From Thermoanaerobaculum aquaticum (lineage in GTDB: Bacteria > Acidobacteriota > Thermoanaerobaculia > Thermoanaerobaculales > Thermoanaerobaculaceae), in the NCBI RefSeq assembly GCF_000687145.1, contig NZ_JMFG01000020.1:90001-146712 (forward strand): a stretch of 56,712 nt of DNA. The letters run 5' to 3'. The number at the start of each line of letters is the position of its first letter. The stretch's first letter is position 1. Made by a program: the position numbers and the translations under genes. This document shows positions 16,537 to 25,491 of the stretch, piece by piece. The notes under the pieces were generated by a model. It was not told the DNA's origin and ran no database searches. It was given only the letters and a program-made list of their open reading frames with translations.

Positions 16537-18156
16537 ATGAGGGTTCGCGGGTTACTGATGGCTTTGGCGGTTTGGTTTGGCGGTTGGCAGACGCTTTCGG
16601 CGTGCACCAACATCCTGGTGACCAAAGGGGCCAGCGCTGACGGCTCTACGTTCATTTCCTACGCCGCGGATTCCCACGAGCTTTACGGGGAGCTTTACTT
16701 CACGCCGGCAGCCAAACACCCGCCGGGAGCCTGGCGCGACATCATCGAGTGGGATACTGGCAAGTTCCTGGGCCGCATCCCGCAACCCCCGGAAACCTAC
16801 CAGGTGGTGGGCAACATCAACGAGTTTCAGGTCGCCATTGGCGAAACCACCTTTGGTGGCCGCGAGGAGCTTGCGGAACCGGCGGGGATCATTGACTACG
16901 GTTCCCTCATGTACATTGCCTTGGAACGCGCCAAAACCGCCCGCGAGGCCATTCAAGTGATGACCAGCTTGGTGGCGGAGTACGGCTACGCTTCCACCGG
17001 GGAAAGCTTTTCCATTGCCGATCCCAACGAGGTGTGGCTTTTGGAAATGATTGGCAAAGGCAAGGGAGAAAAAGGAGCGGTATGGGTGGCGGTGAGATTG
17101 CCCGACGGGACGGTTTCCGCTCACGCCAACCAGGCGCGCATCCGCCGTTTTCCCCTCAACGACCCGCAAAACTGTCTCTACAGCCCCGATGTCATTGAGT
17201 TTGCCAGGAAAAAGGGGTGGTTTTCCGGCACGGATGAAGAGTTCAGCTTTGCCGATACCTACGCGCCTTACGACTTTGGTGCTGCTCGCTTTTGCGAATC
17301 GCGGGTTTGGAGCGTTTTTCGCCGGGTGGCCCCTTCCCTCAACCTGACTGTGGAGTATGTTGACGGGTACCATCTCGAAAAGCGCCTGCCGCTTTACGTC
17401 AAGCCCGATAAGAAGCTCGCAGTGGCCGACATGTTTGCCCTTATGCGTGACCATTTTGAAGGCACACCGCTGGACATGACCAGGGATGTGGGCGCCGGTC
17501 CCTTTGCCTGCCCTTACCGGTGGCGGCCTATGGAGTGGGAAGTGGACGGCAAAAAGTACGTGCACGAGCGGGCCATTTCCACCCAGCAAACTGGCTTTTC
17601 GTTCATTGCGCAAATGCGTTCCTTTTTGCCAAATCCCATCGGTGGGGTTTTGTGGTTTGGCCTGGATGACACCTACACCACCGTGTACGTCCCCATGTAC
17701 TGTGGGATTCGCAGCGTTCCCAAACCCCACGCCGTGGGCACCGGGGATTTTTCCCGTTTTTCCTGGGATTCGGCCTTTTGGGTTTTCAACTTCGTGGCCA
17801 ACTGGGCGTACAGCCGCTACGCCGACATGATTCAGGATATCCAGCCGGTCCAGCGGGAGCTGGAAGGCTCGTTTCTGGCCAGACAAAAGGACGTGGAAGA
17901 GGCAGCCCTAGCGCTTTACCGCCAATCCCCTGAGCTGGCCCGGGAGTTTCTCACCCGCTACAGTGTGGAAGAAGGCGAAAAGGTGGTGGCCCGCTGGAAA
18001 AAGCTTGGAGAGTTTCTGATCTGGAAGTACCTTGACGGCAACGTCCGGGACAGCCAAGGCAACGTCACCCACCCCCGCTACCCCGACGACTGGTACCGCC
18101 GCATTGTGAAGGAACGGGGGGAAAGCATAAAGGTCCCGGAAAAGCCCAAGGAGTAA
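16537..18156 (+). CDS. C69-family dipeptidase, exported
   Basis: 539 residues of the PepD/C69 Ntn-hydrolase family: ACTNILVTKGASADGS near the N-terminus, then VVGNINEFQVAIGETTFGGREEL and the ESFSIADPNEVWLLEMIG block. A signal sequence (1-22) ends just before Cys23, the expected N-terminal nucleophile after processing. LSAC also reads as a lipobox, so lipidation of the same Cys is formally possible but would block catalysis. ATG 16537 follows AGAGGGGGAG; the in-frame GTG 16519 was rejected. It probably hydrolyses di- or small peptides in the periplasm, supplying amino acids to a peptide-using anaerobe. Confidence 0.9.
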   Translation: MRVRGLLMALAVWFGGWQTLSACTNILVTKGASADGSTFISYAADSHELYGELYFTPAAKHPPGAWRDIIEWDTGKFLGRIPQPPETYQVVGNINEFQVAIGETTFGGREELAEPAGIIDYGSLMYIALERAKTAREAIQVMTSLVAEYGYASTGESFSIADPNEVWLLEMIGKGKGEKGAVWVAVRLPDGTVSAHANQARIRRFPLNDPQNCLYSPDVIEFARKKGWFSGTDEEFSFADTYAPYDFGAARFCESRVWSVFRRVAPSLNLTVEYVDGYHLEKRLPLYVKPDKKLAVADMFALMRDHFEGTPLDMTRDVGAGPFACPYRWRPMEWEVDGKKYVHERAISTQQTGFSFIAQMRSFLPNPIGGVLWFGLDDTYTTVYVPMYCGIRSVPKPHAVGTGDFSRFSWDSAFWVFNFVANWAYSRYADMIQDIQPVQRELEGSFLARQKDVEEAALALYRQSPELAREFLTRYSVEEGEKVVARWKKLGEFLIWKYLDGNVRDSQGNVTHPRYPDDWYRRIVKERGESIKVPEKPKE

Positions 18157-18272
18157 GCGAATCTAAGCGCCCCGAGGCGTCGGGAACATTGAGAACTCGA
18201 GTGTTTTTACCTCCGGGCAAAATTACTCCCGAGTGAACTTGCCCGCGGGGATAACCTCCTTCGAGCGTCCAG

Positions 18273-19412
18273 ATGGCGCCGGGGTTTTACCCCCTCCGCC
18301 AGCTGGTGAGGCCGTGGTACATTTCTGGGGTGGAACCAGAAACAAGGGAGCGTTGGCGGGAGGCGTTTTGGCAAAGCTTGGGCGCCGGTGACGACGCGGT
18401 TCGGCAGCTTTTGGCCCTTTGCACGCCTCTTCCGCCCCCCTGCGCGCCGCCTCCCCTTGCCGACGAGCCGCACGTGGCGTTTTACCGGGAGCTTCCTACC
18501 CAGGGCAGTGCCCTCGTCGCGCGCCTCGCTGAGGCTTTCCCGCAGCTTTCCTTTTCGCCAGCGGAAGGTTTGAGCCAAACGCCGGAGTGGGTGCAAGCGG
18601 TGCGCCGGGGGGAACCCCGCGAAGGTCGAAAAAACCCATCGCTTCAAGCCCCGGAAGCCCTCACCTTGCAGTTGCTCCCCACCCCTGCCGGAACTCTGCC
18701 GGTTTTAATTGCCGGTTTCCGGGAAGACTTCGTGCGGCTGGTGCAGCTCCTGGCCCATCGGGGGGAGCCGGTGCCCATTCCCGATTCCATGGGGGCCTGT
18801 TTGCTCCAGGGGCTCAACAACTGGCAGCGCTACCGGGCCTTGCGCCAGCAGTGGGAAGAAGATCCCAAAGCCTCACAATCGTGGGAGCAAATGCTGCAGC
18901 GCAAGGAGCTCTACCAGGACCGGCTTGTTCTTGCTTCCCGAGGACCTTACAGCGGGGTGCCGGTCCCGGAAAGCTCGCATAAGGAAGACAAAGCTCTGGT
19001 TATCCGCCTGAACCATGAAGCGGCCCACTACCTCACGCTTCGGGTTTTTGGCAAGTTGGGCCATACGGTGCTGGAGGAGCTGGTGGCGGATTGGTACGGA
19101 TTGCAAGCCGCCTACGGCAACTACGATGCGGAGCTGGCCTTGCGGTTCCTGGGTTTGGAGGCCTTTCCCGTCATTCGCCTGAGCGGCCGCTTGAACAACT
19201 ACCGGGGAATGCCCCCTCTTTCCGATGAGGCCTTTCAGTTCCTGGGATCCGCCTGCTGCCGAGCAGCCAACTTTTTAAGCAAGCTCGGCTCGCCCCAGGA
19301 GCAGGACAAAGCTTTTCTGCTCGTGTCCCTATTGCAGCTTTCTTTGGAAGAGCTGGCAGCAGGAGAATTCAAAGCGGTGCCTTCGGCGCACCAAAAGGGG
19401 GATGAACCTTGA
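18273..19412 (+). CDS. Uncharacterised protein with HExxH motif (DUF7005-like)
   Basis: 379 residues. The only clear motif is LNHEAAHYLTLRVFG with H248-E249-x-x-H252, followed about 20 residues later by LEELVADWYG, the layout of a zinc-metallopeptidase (HExxH...E). It recalls a domain of unknown function I know as DUF7005. No signal peptide or membrane segment is seen. It overlaps the next gene, a carboxylic-acid-reductase-like enzyme, by 3 nt, which implies a shared pathway. The start is uncertain because no good ribosome-binding site precedes ATG 18273. Protease activity is a guess from the motif. Confidence 0.7.
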   Translation: MAPGFYPLRQLVRPWYISGVEPETRERWREAFWQSLGAGDDAVRQLLALCTPLPPPCAPPPLADEPHVAFYRELPTQGSALVARLAEAFPQLSFSPAEGLSQTPEWVQAVRRGEPREGRKNPSLQAPEALTLQLLPTPAGTLPVLIAGFREDFVRLVQLLAHRGEPVPIPDSMGACLLQGLNNWQRYRALRQQWEEDPKASQSWEQMLQRKELYQDRLVLASRGPYSGVPVPESSHKEDKALVIRLNHEAAHYLTLRVFGKLGHTVLEELVADWYGLQAAYGNYDAELALRFLGLEAFPVIRLSGRLNNYRGMPPLSDEAFQFLGSACCRAANFLSKLGSPQEQDKAFLLVSLLQLSLEELAAGEFKAVPSAHQKGDEP

Positions 19413-22400
19413 GCCACCCACCTTGGCTTGCTCGCCTCCTCCGCGACCACCCCGATTTGGCGCCCACCGTGGCCCATTTTCGAGAGGTGGCGGCGGTGCT
19501 GCGGGCGGCAACCCGGCAAGCTTTCGTAGCACCAGCGGAACCACCCCATCCGCAGCAAGGGGAACTGCAGGAAAAGCTTTTGGCACTGGCAGAAAGAGCA
19601 CAAAAGCTTTCGGAGCAACCCGATGCCCGAGCAGCCTGGGAGCTGCTTGCTGAGCTTTTCGTGCTACGTGCGGAAAGCTACTTCCTGGCCCCAACCCGGG
19701 CTACATCAGGACCGATAGCCCGGTGGGTTCTGGCGGAAAGCTTGCAGCAGTTTCGCCAGGCCTGGGCGGAGCTGGAACGGGCATGCCAGGAAGCCGGAGT
19801 TTCGGTGCCCCTGCGCTTGCTGTTGGCCAGCCACGTGGATGAAACCCTGCCCATGGAACAACTGGAGCTGGTGGGCAACGAGCTCCCCGGGGTGCCGTTA
19901 GCTTCGCTTCCTTGGGGAGAACGCTGCGCGCTCACGGGCATCTGGTTTCAAAAGGATGGGGACGGCCGTCCCCGCTTTCGCAGCGAGCAAAGCTTTTTCT
20001 CCTTGGCCCCCCAGGCCTACGACGCCTTCTCCCGCTGCCAAGAAGCGATTAGCAAGCTCCAAGCCTTCGCCCCGGAAGCTTTTGAAGCAGCGCTGGCCTC
20101 CTTCCCCGAGCTTGGCCACGCCTTTTACGAAGCACGCTCCGGGCCTACCTTTGCCGGCTTGGGCCTCACCGAGTTCCCCTCGCAAGCGGTAAGCCTCAAC
20201 AACGCCTTGCTGCGCTTTTCAAATCGGACCTCGTTTGTGAAGGCTTGGGAAAAGGGAAGCCGCCTCAGCTACGGCGATGTTCGCCAAAAAGCCTTAGGCC
20301 TCGCCCATGCCCTGGAGGCGGCAGGCCTGGCCTCCGGGGACAAGGTGGCAGTGGCCTTCAAAAACCCAGGTTGGGAAAGCTACCTCGTGGACTTTGCCTG
20401 CGTTTTCGCGCACCTGTCCACCGTGGGCTTGGATCCCGCGGCTTCCCCCGAGCACTGGCAAAGCGTTGTGGCCCAAGCCGGCGTAGCGGCGGTGGTGGGC
20501 GATCGGGAAGGCCTTGAGCGCCTCACCGGTTTTTCCGGGCTCAAGCTTTGCCTCGACAGCTCCTGCCCCCCTGGGTGTGTGCCGCTCGAGCCCACCCCGC
20601 CACCTCCCGGCTGGCGCAGCCGCAGTGGGGTGAGCCTAGAAACTCCAGTGCTTTTCGATGACGAGCCTTCCTGGCAAAAGGCTAAGGAACTGGGGATTGC
20701 CGCGGATTCCCAGGAGGACCTTTACACAGTCGTGTTTACCTCCGGCTCCACTGGAAGACCTAAGCCCATCCCCATCACCCGTAATCGGATGCGGGCTGGC
20801 AGGGAGTACCGGGCGTTCCTCTACCCTCTGATTACCGCATCTTTCCAGCCCTTTGCGCTGCTTGCGGACCGCAAGGCCGTGTGGCAAACCCTGCTCAACG
20901 GCGGCACCGTGGGCTTTTGCCGCCGGGGCTTGGAGCTGTGGGAAGACCTGCAAGCTTTAGGCCCCACGTATCTCGAAGGTCCCCCCGCCCTCTTTCAGCC
21001 CCTGGTGCAGGCGTACCAACAGGCCCTGGAGCGGCAAGAACCGGTTTCGGAGCTGGCGCGGCTGCGTTTGGCCCTCCGCGCCCGTCTCGGCGGGCGTGTG
21101 GCCACCGCGGCGGTCGGCGGAGCGGCAGTGCCCGAAGGGTTCGCACAACTCCTGGAGACCATCCTCGGCGTCCCGGTCCACGAAGCTTACGGCGCCACCG
21201 AAGTGGGTACCATCGCGTACAACGGCAAGCTGCAAGCAAACGTGGCGGTGCGGCTTGTGGATCGCCCGGATTTGGGGTTTACCCAAGCCGACCGGCCCTA
21301 CCCGCGAGGGGAGCTAGCCGTGAAGCTGCCACGCTACGCCTTGCCCGGCTATGAGCCTTCCCGGATCACCCAGGACGGCTATTTCCTCACCGGAGACTTG
21401 GTGGAGCTGCGGCCGGACGGCACGGTCAAGGTTTTAGGCCGGGCCAGCGCCGCCGTTAAGCTGGCCGACGGCTACTTCGTGCTGGCCGAAGAAATGGAAC
21501 AAGCCCTTTTGGCCACAGGCTTCTGCCAGCAGGCGGCGGTGGTACCCTCCCCCACCGGACCGGTGGCGGTGGTAGTGGCCGGGCCTGAAGCTCCTAGGGA
21601 AAACCTGGAAGCCCGTCTAGCGAGCGCCCTGGCCCAACGCTTTCCGGGCCGGGCCTTACCTGCCATTGTGGTGGATCCGGAAAACACCCCCTGGACCCCG
21701 GAAAACCGGCTGCTGACCCCTTCCCTCAAACCCAACCGGGCGGCCATTGCCGCCTATTACCGGCACCTGCTGGTGGCTCCCAAAGCCACAACGGCCCTGC
21801 CGGAAGCCGAACCGTCCACGACCGGGAGTTTGCTGAACCTCGTAGCCCAAATCCTGCATCGTCCAGAGGAAGCTTTAGACCTCACCCTGCCCCTCGCCCA
21901 GCAAGGGCTGGACTCCCTGGCTTGCGCCGAGATCTTAAGCCTCGCCGATGCCCGGGCGGTGCCCTTAGGGGTGGAGGAGGTTCGTTTTTTGCCTCTGGGG
22001 GAGTTGCTTGAAAAGCTCCAGCAGCCTCCGGGAATAAGGTCAAGGCCTGCTTTTCCCCCTCAGGGGTCAGCAAAAGCCCCGGTAACCGCAAGCAGGGAAG
22101 ACGAGGTTGCGCTCCAGGTGCTGCGCACGCCTTTGCCGCAAGCCATTCCGGAATTTTCCCCTCGTGGACTCACGGTTCTAACCGGAGCCACCGGATTCCT
22201 GGGCATCCACCTCTTGGCGGAACTCGCTGGAAGACCCCCGGGTGGGGGCCCGGTGGTGGCGCTGGTCCGCGCCCAAAGCCACGAACACGCCCGTCACCGT
22301 CTCAAGGAAGCAGCCGTCCGGGCCGCAGTCATTATCCCGGAACCCGGTTTGCCGGGCGACTCAGAAAAAAACCTTTGGGCCGTGGCCGCCGATCTTTCCC

Positions 22401-23359
22401 ACCCGCAGCTTGGGCTGGCGAACGAGCTTTACACCCGCCTGGCCCGGGAAACCGCAGCGATCGTTCATGCCGCCGCCGCAGTGCAGCATGGAGCAAGCTT
22501 TGCCGAGCTTGTGGAGGACAACGTCACCCCCACTCGAAACCTTTTGGACTTTTCGGTCACCCAGCGCCTGAAGGCCTTTCATCTGGTTTCCAGCTTGGAT
22601 GTCACCCGCCTGGCCTTGAGTTTGGGGTTAGGTGGCTCCGAGGAGGCGCCGCTGCCCCCCCGCTTGGGGGAAGCCGCAGCAAAAGCCGATGGCTACGTGC
22701 TGACCAAATGGGTGAGCGAACGAATGGTGGAGCTTTTGGCCCAGCACTGCCAGGGGCGCATGCCGGTGCTGGTGAGCCGCCCCGGGCTTTTGTCCTGGGC
22801 AACCACCAGCGGTTACGCTCCCACCAAGGAGTGGTTCCCTGCCCTTTTGGCAAGCTGCCTGCAGGTAGGAGCCCTGCCCCTTAAGCCGCCAGCGGTTTTC
22901 CCTTCAGAGCCGGTTTTAAGCGAAACCTCCGCCCGGGGCCTGGAGCTTTTACCGGTGGATTTTGCGGCCGAGCTTCTTGCCAGGCTCTCCGTGGCCTTGA
23001 TGGGAGCAGCAGAAAAAGGCGAGGCGCGGTTTTCCCGGCTCAACCTGGTGAACACCAATCCGGGAACCGCCGGCTTGGCCCTCTGGCCGCAAATCTTTTG
23101 CTACCTGCAGGCAGCTTATCTGGCCGAATTTCCGCACAAAAAGCCGTTGAAAGCAGTGTCTTTGGCCGACTTTCGCGACTTGTGTTTGGCCGCCAACGCG
23201 CCCTTTGCTCCCCTGGTTCCCAGCTTCCGGGAGCTTCCAGCCGTACCCCGCACCCAAGCGGAAACCATGAAAGCATTCTGCGGCGATGAAAGTCCCCCTC
23301 CCATTAGCTGGCACCTGTTCTGCCCCTTCGTGCGACAGGTGGCGGGCAGCGCGCGCTAA
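19409..23359 (+). CDS. Carboxylic-acid-reductase-like enzyme: unknown domain + adenylation + ACP + thioester reductase
   Basis: 1316 residues. Residues 1 to about 270 are an uncharacterised domain. The adenylation domain (about 275-770) has TSGSTGRPK at 444-452, YGATEVGT around 594-601 and YFLTGDLVELRPDG. The carrier domain has GLDSLA with the phosphopantetheine Ser836. The reductase domain has the NADPH motif TGATGFLG at 925-932 and the catalytic Y1096/K1100 pair (YVLTK). Such enzymes activate a carboxylic acid with ATP, load it on the carrier and release an aldehyde or alcohol with NADPH. The TTG start overlaps the stop of the HExxH gene (TTGA) behind AAAAGGGGG. The substrate is unknown; the extra N-terminal domain is not part of standard carboxylic acid reductases. 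Confidence 0.88.
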   Translation: MSHPPWLARLLRDHPDLAPTVAHFREVAAVLRAATRQAFVAPAEPPHPQQGELQEKLLALAERAQKLSEQPDARAAWELLAELFVLRAESYFLAPTRATSGPIARWVLAESLQQFRQAWAELERACQEAGVSVPLRLLLASHVDETLPMEQLELVGNELPGVPLASLPWGERCALTGIWFQKDGDGRPRFRSEQSFFSLAPQAYDAFSRCQEAISKLQAFAPEAFEAALASFPELGHAFYEARSGPTFAGLGLTEFPSQAVSLNNALLRFSNRTSFVKAWEKGSRLSYGDVRQKALGLAHALEAAGLASGDKVAVAFKNPGWESYLVDFACVFAHLSTVGLDPAASPEHWQSVVAQAGVAAVVGDREGLERLTGFSGLKLCLDSSCPPGCVPLEPTPPPPGWRSRSGVSLETPVLFDDEPSWQKAKELGIAADSQEDLYTVVFTSGSTGRPKPIPITRNRMRAGREYRAFLYPLITASFQPFALLADRKAVWQTLLNGGTVGFCRRGLELWEDLQALGPTYLEGPPALFQPLVQAYQQALERQEPVSELARLRLALRARLGGRVATAAVGGAAVPEGFAQLLETILGVPVHEAYGATEVGTIAYNGKLQANVAVRLVDRPDLGFTQADRPYPRGELAVKLPRYALPGYEPSRITQDGYFLTGDLVELRPDGTVKVLGRASAAVKLADGYFVLAEEMEQALLATGFCQQAAVVPSPTGPVAVVVAGPEAPRENLEARLASALAQRFPGRALPAIVVDPENTPWTPENRLLTPSLKPNRAAIAAYYRHLLVAPKATTALPEAEPSTTGSLLNLVAQILHRPEEALDLTLPLAQQGLDSLACAEILSLADARAVPLGVEEVRFLPLGELLEKLQQPPGIRSRPAFPPQGSAKAPVTASREDEVALQVLRTPLPQAIPEFSPRGLTVLTGATGFLGIHLLAELAGRPPGGGPVVALVRAQSHEHARHRLKEAAVRAAVIIPEPGLPGDSEKNLWAVAADLSHPQLGLANELYTRLARETAAIVHAAAAVQHGASFAELVEDNVTPTRNLLDFSVTQRLKAFHLVSSLDVTRLALSLGLGGSEEAPLPPRLGEAAAKADGYVLTKWVSERMVELLAQHCQGRMPVLVSRPGLLSWATTSGYAPTKEWFPALLASCLQVGALPLKPPAVFPSEPVLSETSARGLELLPVDFAAELLARLSVALMGAAEKGEARFSRLNLVNTNPGTAGLALWPQIFCYLQAAYLAEFPHKKPLKAVSLADFRDLCLAANAPFAPLVPSFRELPAVPRTQAETMKAFCGDESPPPISWHLFCPFVRQVAGSAR

Positions 23360-23519
23360 GCCCGCAAAGGCGCAAGGGAGCAGCTCCCACGGCTCGACAA
23401 ACGCTAGAACGATGCGGGCAACCCCCTCCCAAGCAACACAAAGGGACTAAACCTCCACTGATTTCGGCCGTAACTGCGCATGCAGGGCAAGGCCAATCGG
23501 AACGCCAATGGAAACTCAT

Positions 23520-24584
23520 TTAAGCCCGAGCGACGTAAAAGACGTGCATTGGGTCGCCTTCCAGATGATGGGTTTGGATGTCGGAAAACCCAGCTTCTTT
23601 CAGGTATTCCCGTGCTACTTGTTCGCCCCACATGGCTCCCAAACCTTCGCCACCCTGCGCCAGTGACACCATCATGCAATGCATGACCGACGAGGCGTAA
23701 AGCCCCGGACCCAACGGGTGATCGAGGTTCTCCTCCAGGTGGCTAGAGGCCGCGATGTCCATCATGAGAAAAACGCCTCCCTGACGCAGGGCACGGTTGA
23801 TGTGGGCAAGAACCGCCCTGGGCCTGGCGAGATCGTGAATGACGTCGAACGCGGTTACAAAATCGAATTCTCCGGGCAGCCCGGCCATAATGTCAGCAAC
23901 CTCGAAGCGCGCGTTGGGAAGCTTCCAACGGGCCGCTTCGGCACGGGCCGCCTCAATGCCTTCGGACGAGAAATCCACGCCCAGAAAACGACTGTTGGGG
24001 AACGCCCGGGCCATTACATTGACGGCATGGCCTTGACCCGTACCCAAGTCAATCACGTCAATGCCAGAGCGCAGGCGTTCCACCACCCCGTCCGCCAAGG
24101 GCAAAATCGTCTCCACCAAGGCCGTGTCATAAAGCCTGGCACTCTCTTCGGCCTGAAGGCGTTGGAAGTCGGGGTACTTCTCATACCCAACTCCACCGCC
24201 TTCACGGAACGCCCGGATAACATCCTGCTCAACCGCACCCACACCCCGGATATACTGCGTGAAAAACGCGAGGTTGTTGGCGCCAGCGGACCGCGTGAGA
24301 AATGCGGCGTGTTCGCGCGGGAGCACGTACGTTTTGCTGGGCGGGTCGTACATGACAATCCGCGCCACCACCATGCCCCCTAGCCACTCCCGCACGTAGC
24401 GCTCCTGAAGCCCCGTGGCTTGGGCGATGGCCTCACTGGTGGCCGCTGGCATTTCCGCCATGGTATCGAAAAGGCTTGTCTGATGCCCAATGCTCACCAG
24501 GATCCCCACGAACGCGTCGTTCAGCAGCCCCATCATTCTGCTGGCGAACGCCTCAGCCTTTGCCTGATCCATCGTTTCGTTCAT
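23520..24584 (-). CDS. SAM-dependent methyltransferase with N-terminal helical/winged-helix domain
   Basis: 354 residues. The N-terminal part (about 15-110) looks like a dimerisation or winged-helix domain (SEAIAQATGLQERYVREWLGGM). Motif I of a class I methyltransferase follows (VIDLGTGQGHAVNVMA), then FLGVDFSSEGIEAAR and FDFVTAFDVIHDLARP. The architecture resembles O-methyltransferases and related small-molecule enzymes. The ATG follows TTGGAGGTG. It stands alone: convergent with the reductase gene and followed upstream by a 0.9-kb gap. The substrate is unknown. Confidence 0.85.
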   Translation of the reverse strand: MNETMDQAKAEAFASRMMGLLNDAFVGILVSIGHQTSLFDTMAEMPAATSEAIAQATGLQERYVREWLGGMVVARIVMYDPPSKTYVLPREHAAFLTRSAGANNLAFFTQYIRGVGAVEQDVIRAFREGGGVGYEKYPDFQRLQAEESARLYDTALVETILPLADGVVERLRSGIDVIDLGTGQGHAVNVMARAFPNSRFLGVDFSSEGIEAARAEAARWKLPNARFEVADIMAGLPGEFDFVTAFDVIHDLARPRAVLAHINRALRQGGVFLMMDIAASSHLEENLDHPLGPGLYASSVMHCMMVSLAQGGEGLGAMWGEQVAREYLKEAGFSDIQTHHLEGDPMHVFYVARA

Positions 24585-24756
24585 TTTTCACCTCCAAGAA
24601 TTGGTTTTTCTCTTTGCATACCACACTTGCAACAGCCCATGCTGGCTCCGGTCGGCGGCGCTAGGGAAATGAGCGACGAAAGACTGCGCCCGGGGCCTTT
24701 GCGGCGCGGACCTTTCCAACCTGTGCCTCACCAACTCCGGGTTTTCATCGCGGCCT

Positions 24757-25031
24757 TCACACCGTCCTCGGGTGGCGCACCCACCGAAGGAGGCGATGGC
24801 ATTTTTCTACTTGCGTAGATGCCCCGCCGGTGTTTTGGCTCTTCCGTGCTCGCCGAGAACGTTCGGAGTCGCTCACCAGCACCTCCATGAAGGTCGTCAC
24901 CGCGTAGATGGTCGCACCTACCGGCCTCACCGCCACCCAGACGGCAAGCCCTACGCCCCAGCGAAACCACGGTGGGAGCGCGGTCGGGGCCCTCTCCTCG
25001 GCATGTGCAACCGACAGCCGGACCGTCCCAT
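24757..25031 (-). pseudogene. Possible frameshifted remnant of a small membrane protein
   Basis: AAAGGAGGGAACAAC precedes ATG 25031, but that frame stops after 26 codons. The neighbouring frame is open down to the TGA at 24757-24759, has strong G/C third positions and encodes a hydrophobic stretch (WFRWGVGLAVWVAVRPVGAT...) followed by a basic tail. It has no start codon of its own. The simplest reading is one base gained or lost near the start. Chance is not excluded. Confidence 0.25.
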
Positions 25032-25173
25032 GTTGTTCCCTCCTTTCCGGCGAGAAATCCTCAACCCCGTAAAAGGTTCCCGCCCATTTTGGGGACAGCC
25101 CGACCTGTCGGTTTCAAAACGTTGGCCCCATTCCCTTGCCGGCATTGTCCGTAGCCGTCCCGTAGTTTTCCTA

Positions 25174-25203
25174 TTTGTAGTATGAGTCGCAGTATGCTGT
25201 CAA
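25174..25203 (-). promoter_or_regulatory. Sigma-70-type promoter TTGACA-N18-TACAAA
   Basis: On the minus strand TTGACA (25203-25198) and TACAAA (25179-25174) are 18 nt apart. It points toward the possible small membrane-protein remnant at 24757-25031. Confidence 0.45.
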
Positions 25204-25491
25204 GCCCCTGAAAACGCTCCGTTGTCCCTGAGGCTCCCGGAGGGCGCAAGATTGTGGAAAGACCACTCATCGCCAGCAAAAAATGGGCGACCGGCGGGCA
25301 CACTCCAGGTTTTTCTTTTGTGCTGGCCCTTAGGCTACCGGCGTGCGGACCAGCAAAGACCAGCGACAAGCCTCTTACAAGCTGCTACGGGACCCACCCG
25401 GTACCTGGCAGTTCGTTGTCCTTTGCTGGAGCGGGTTGTGGGCACAGCAGCTCTTAAGTCTCTTGCTGAGGAGGAGCAAACAAGCCATGGG

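Larger units (their letters stand above)
24585..25491. other. 907-bp gap between methyltransferase and lanthipeptide operon end
   Basis: No intact recognisable gene. On the minus strand a good promoter (25174-25203) leads to a strong ribosome-binding site and a broken small reading frame (24757-25031), listed separately. The part 25205-25491, downstream of the last exporter gene, holds no clear terminator or gene. Confidence 0.6.
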
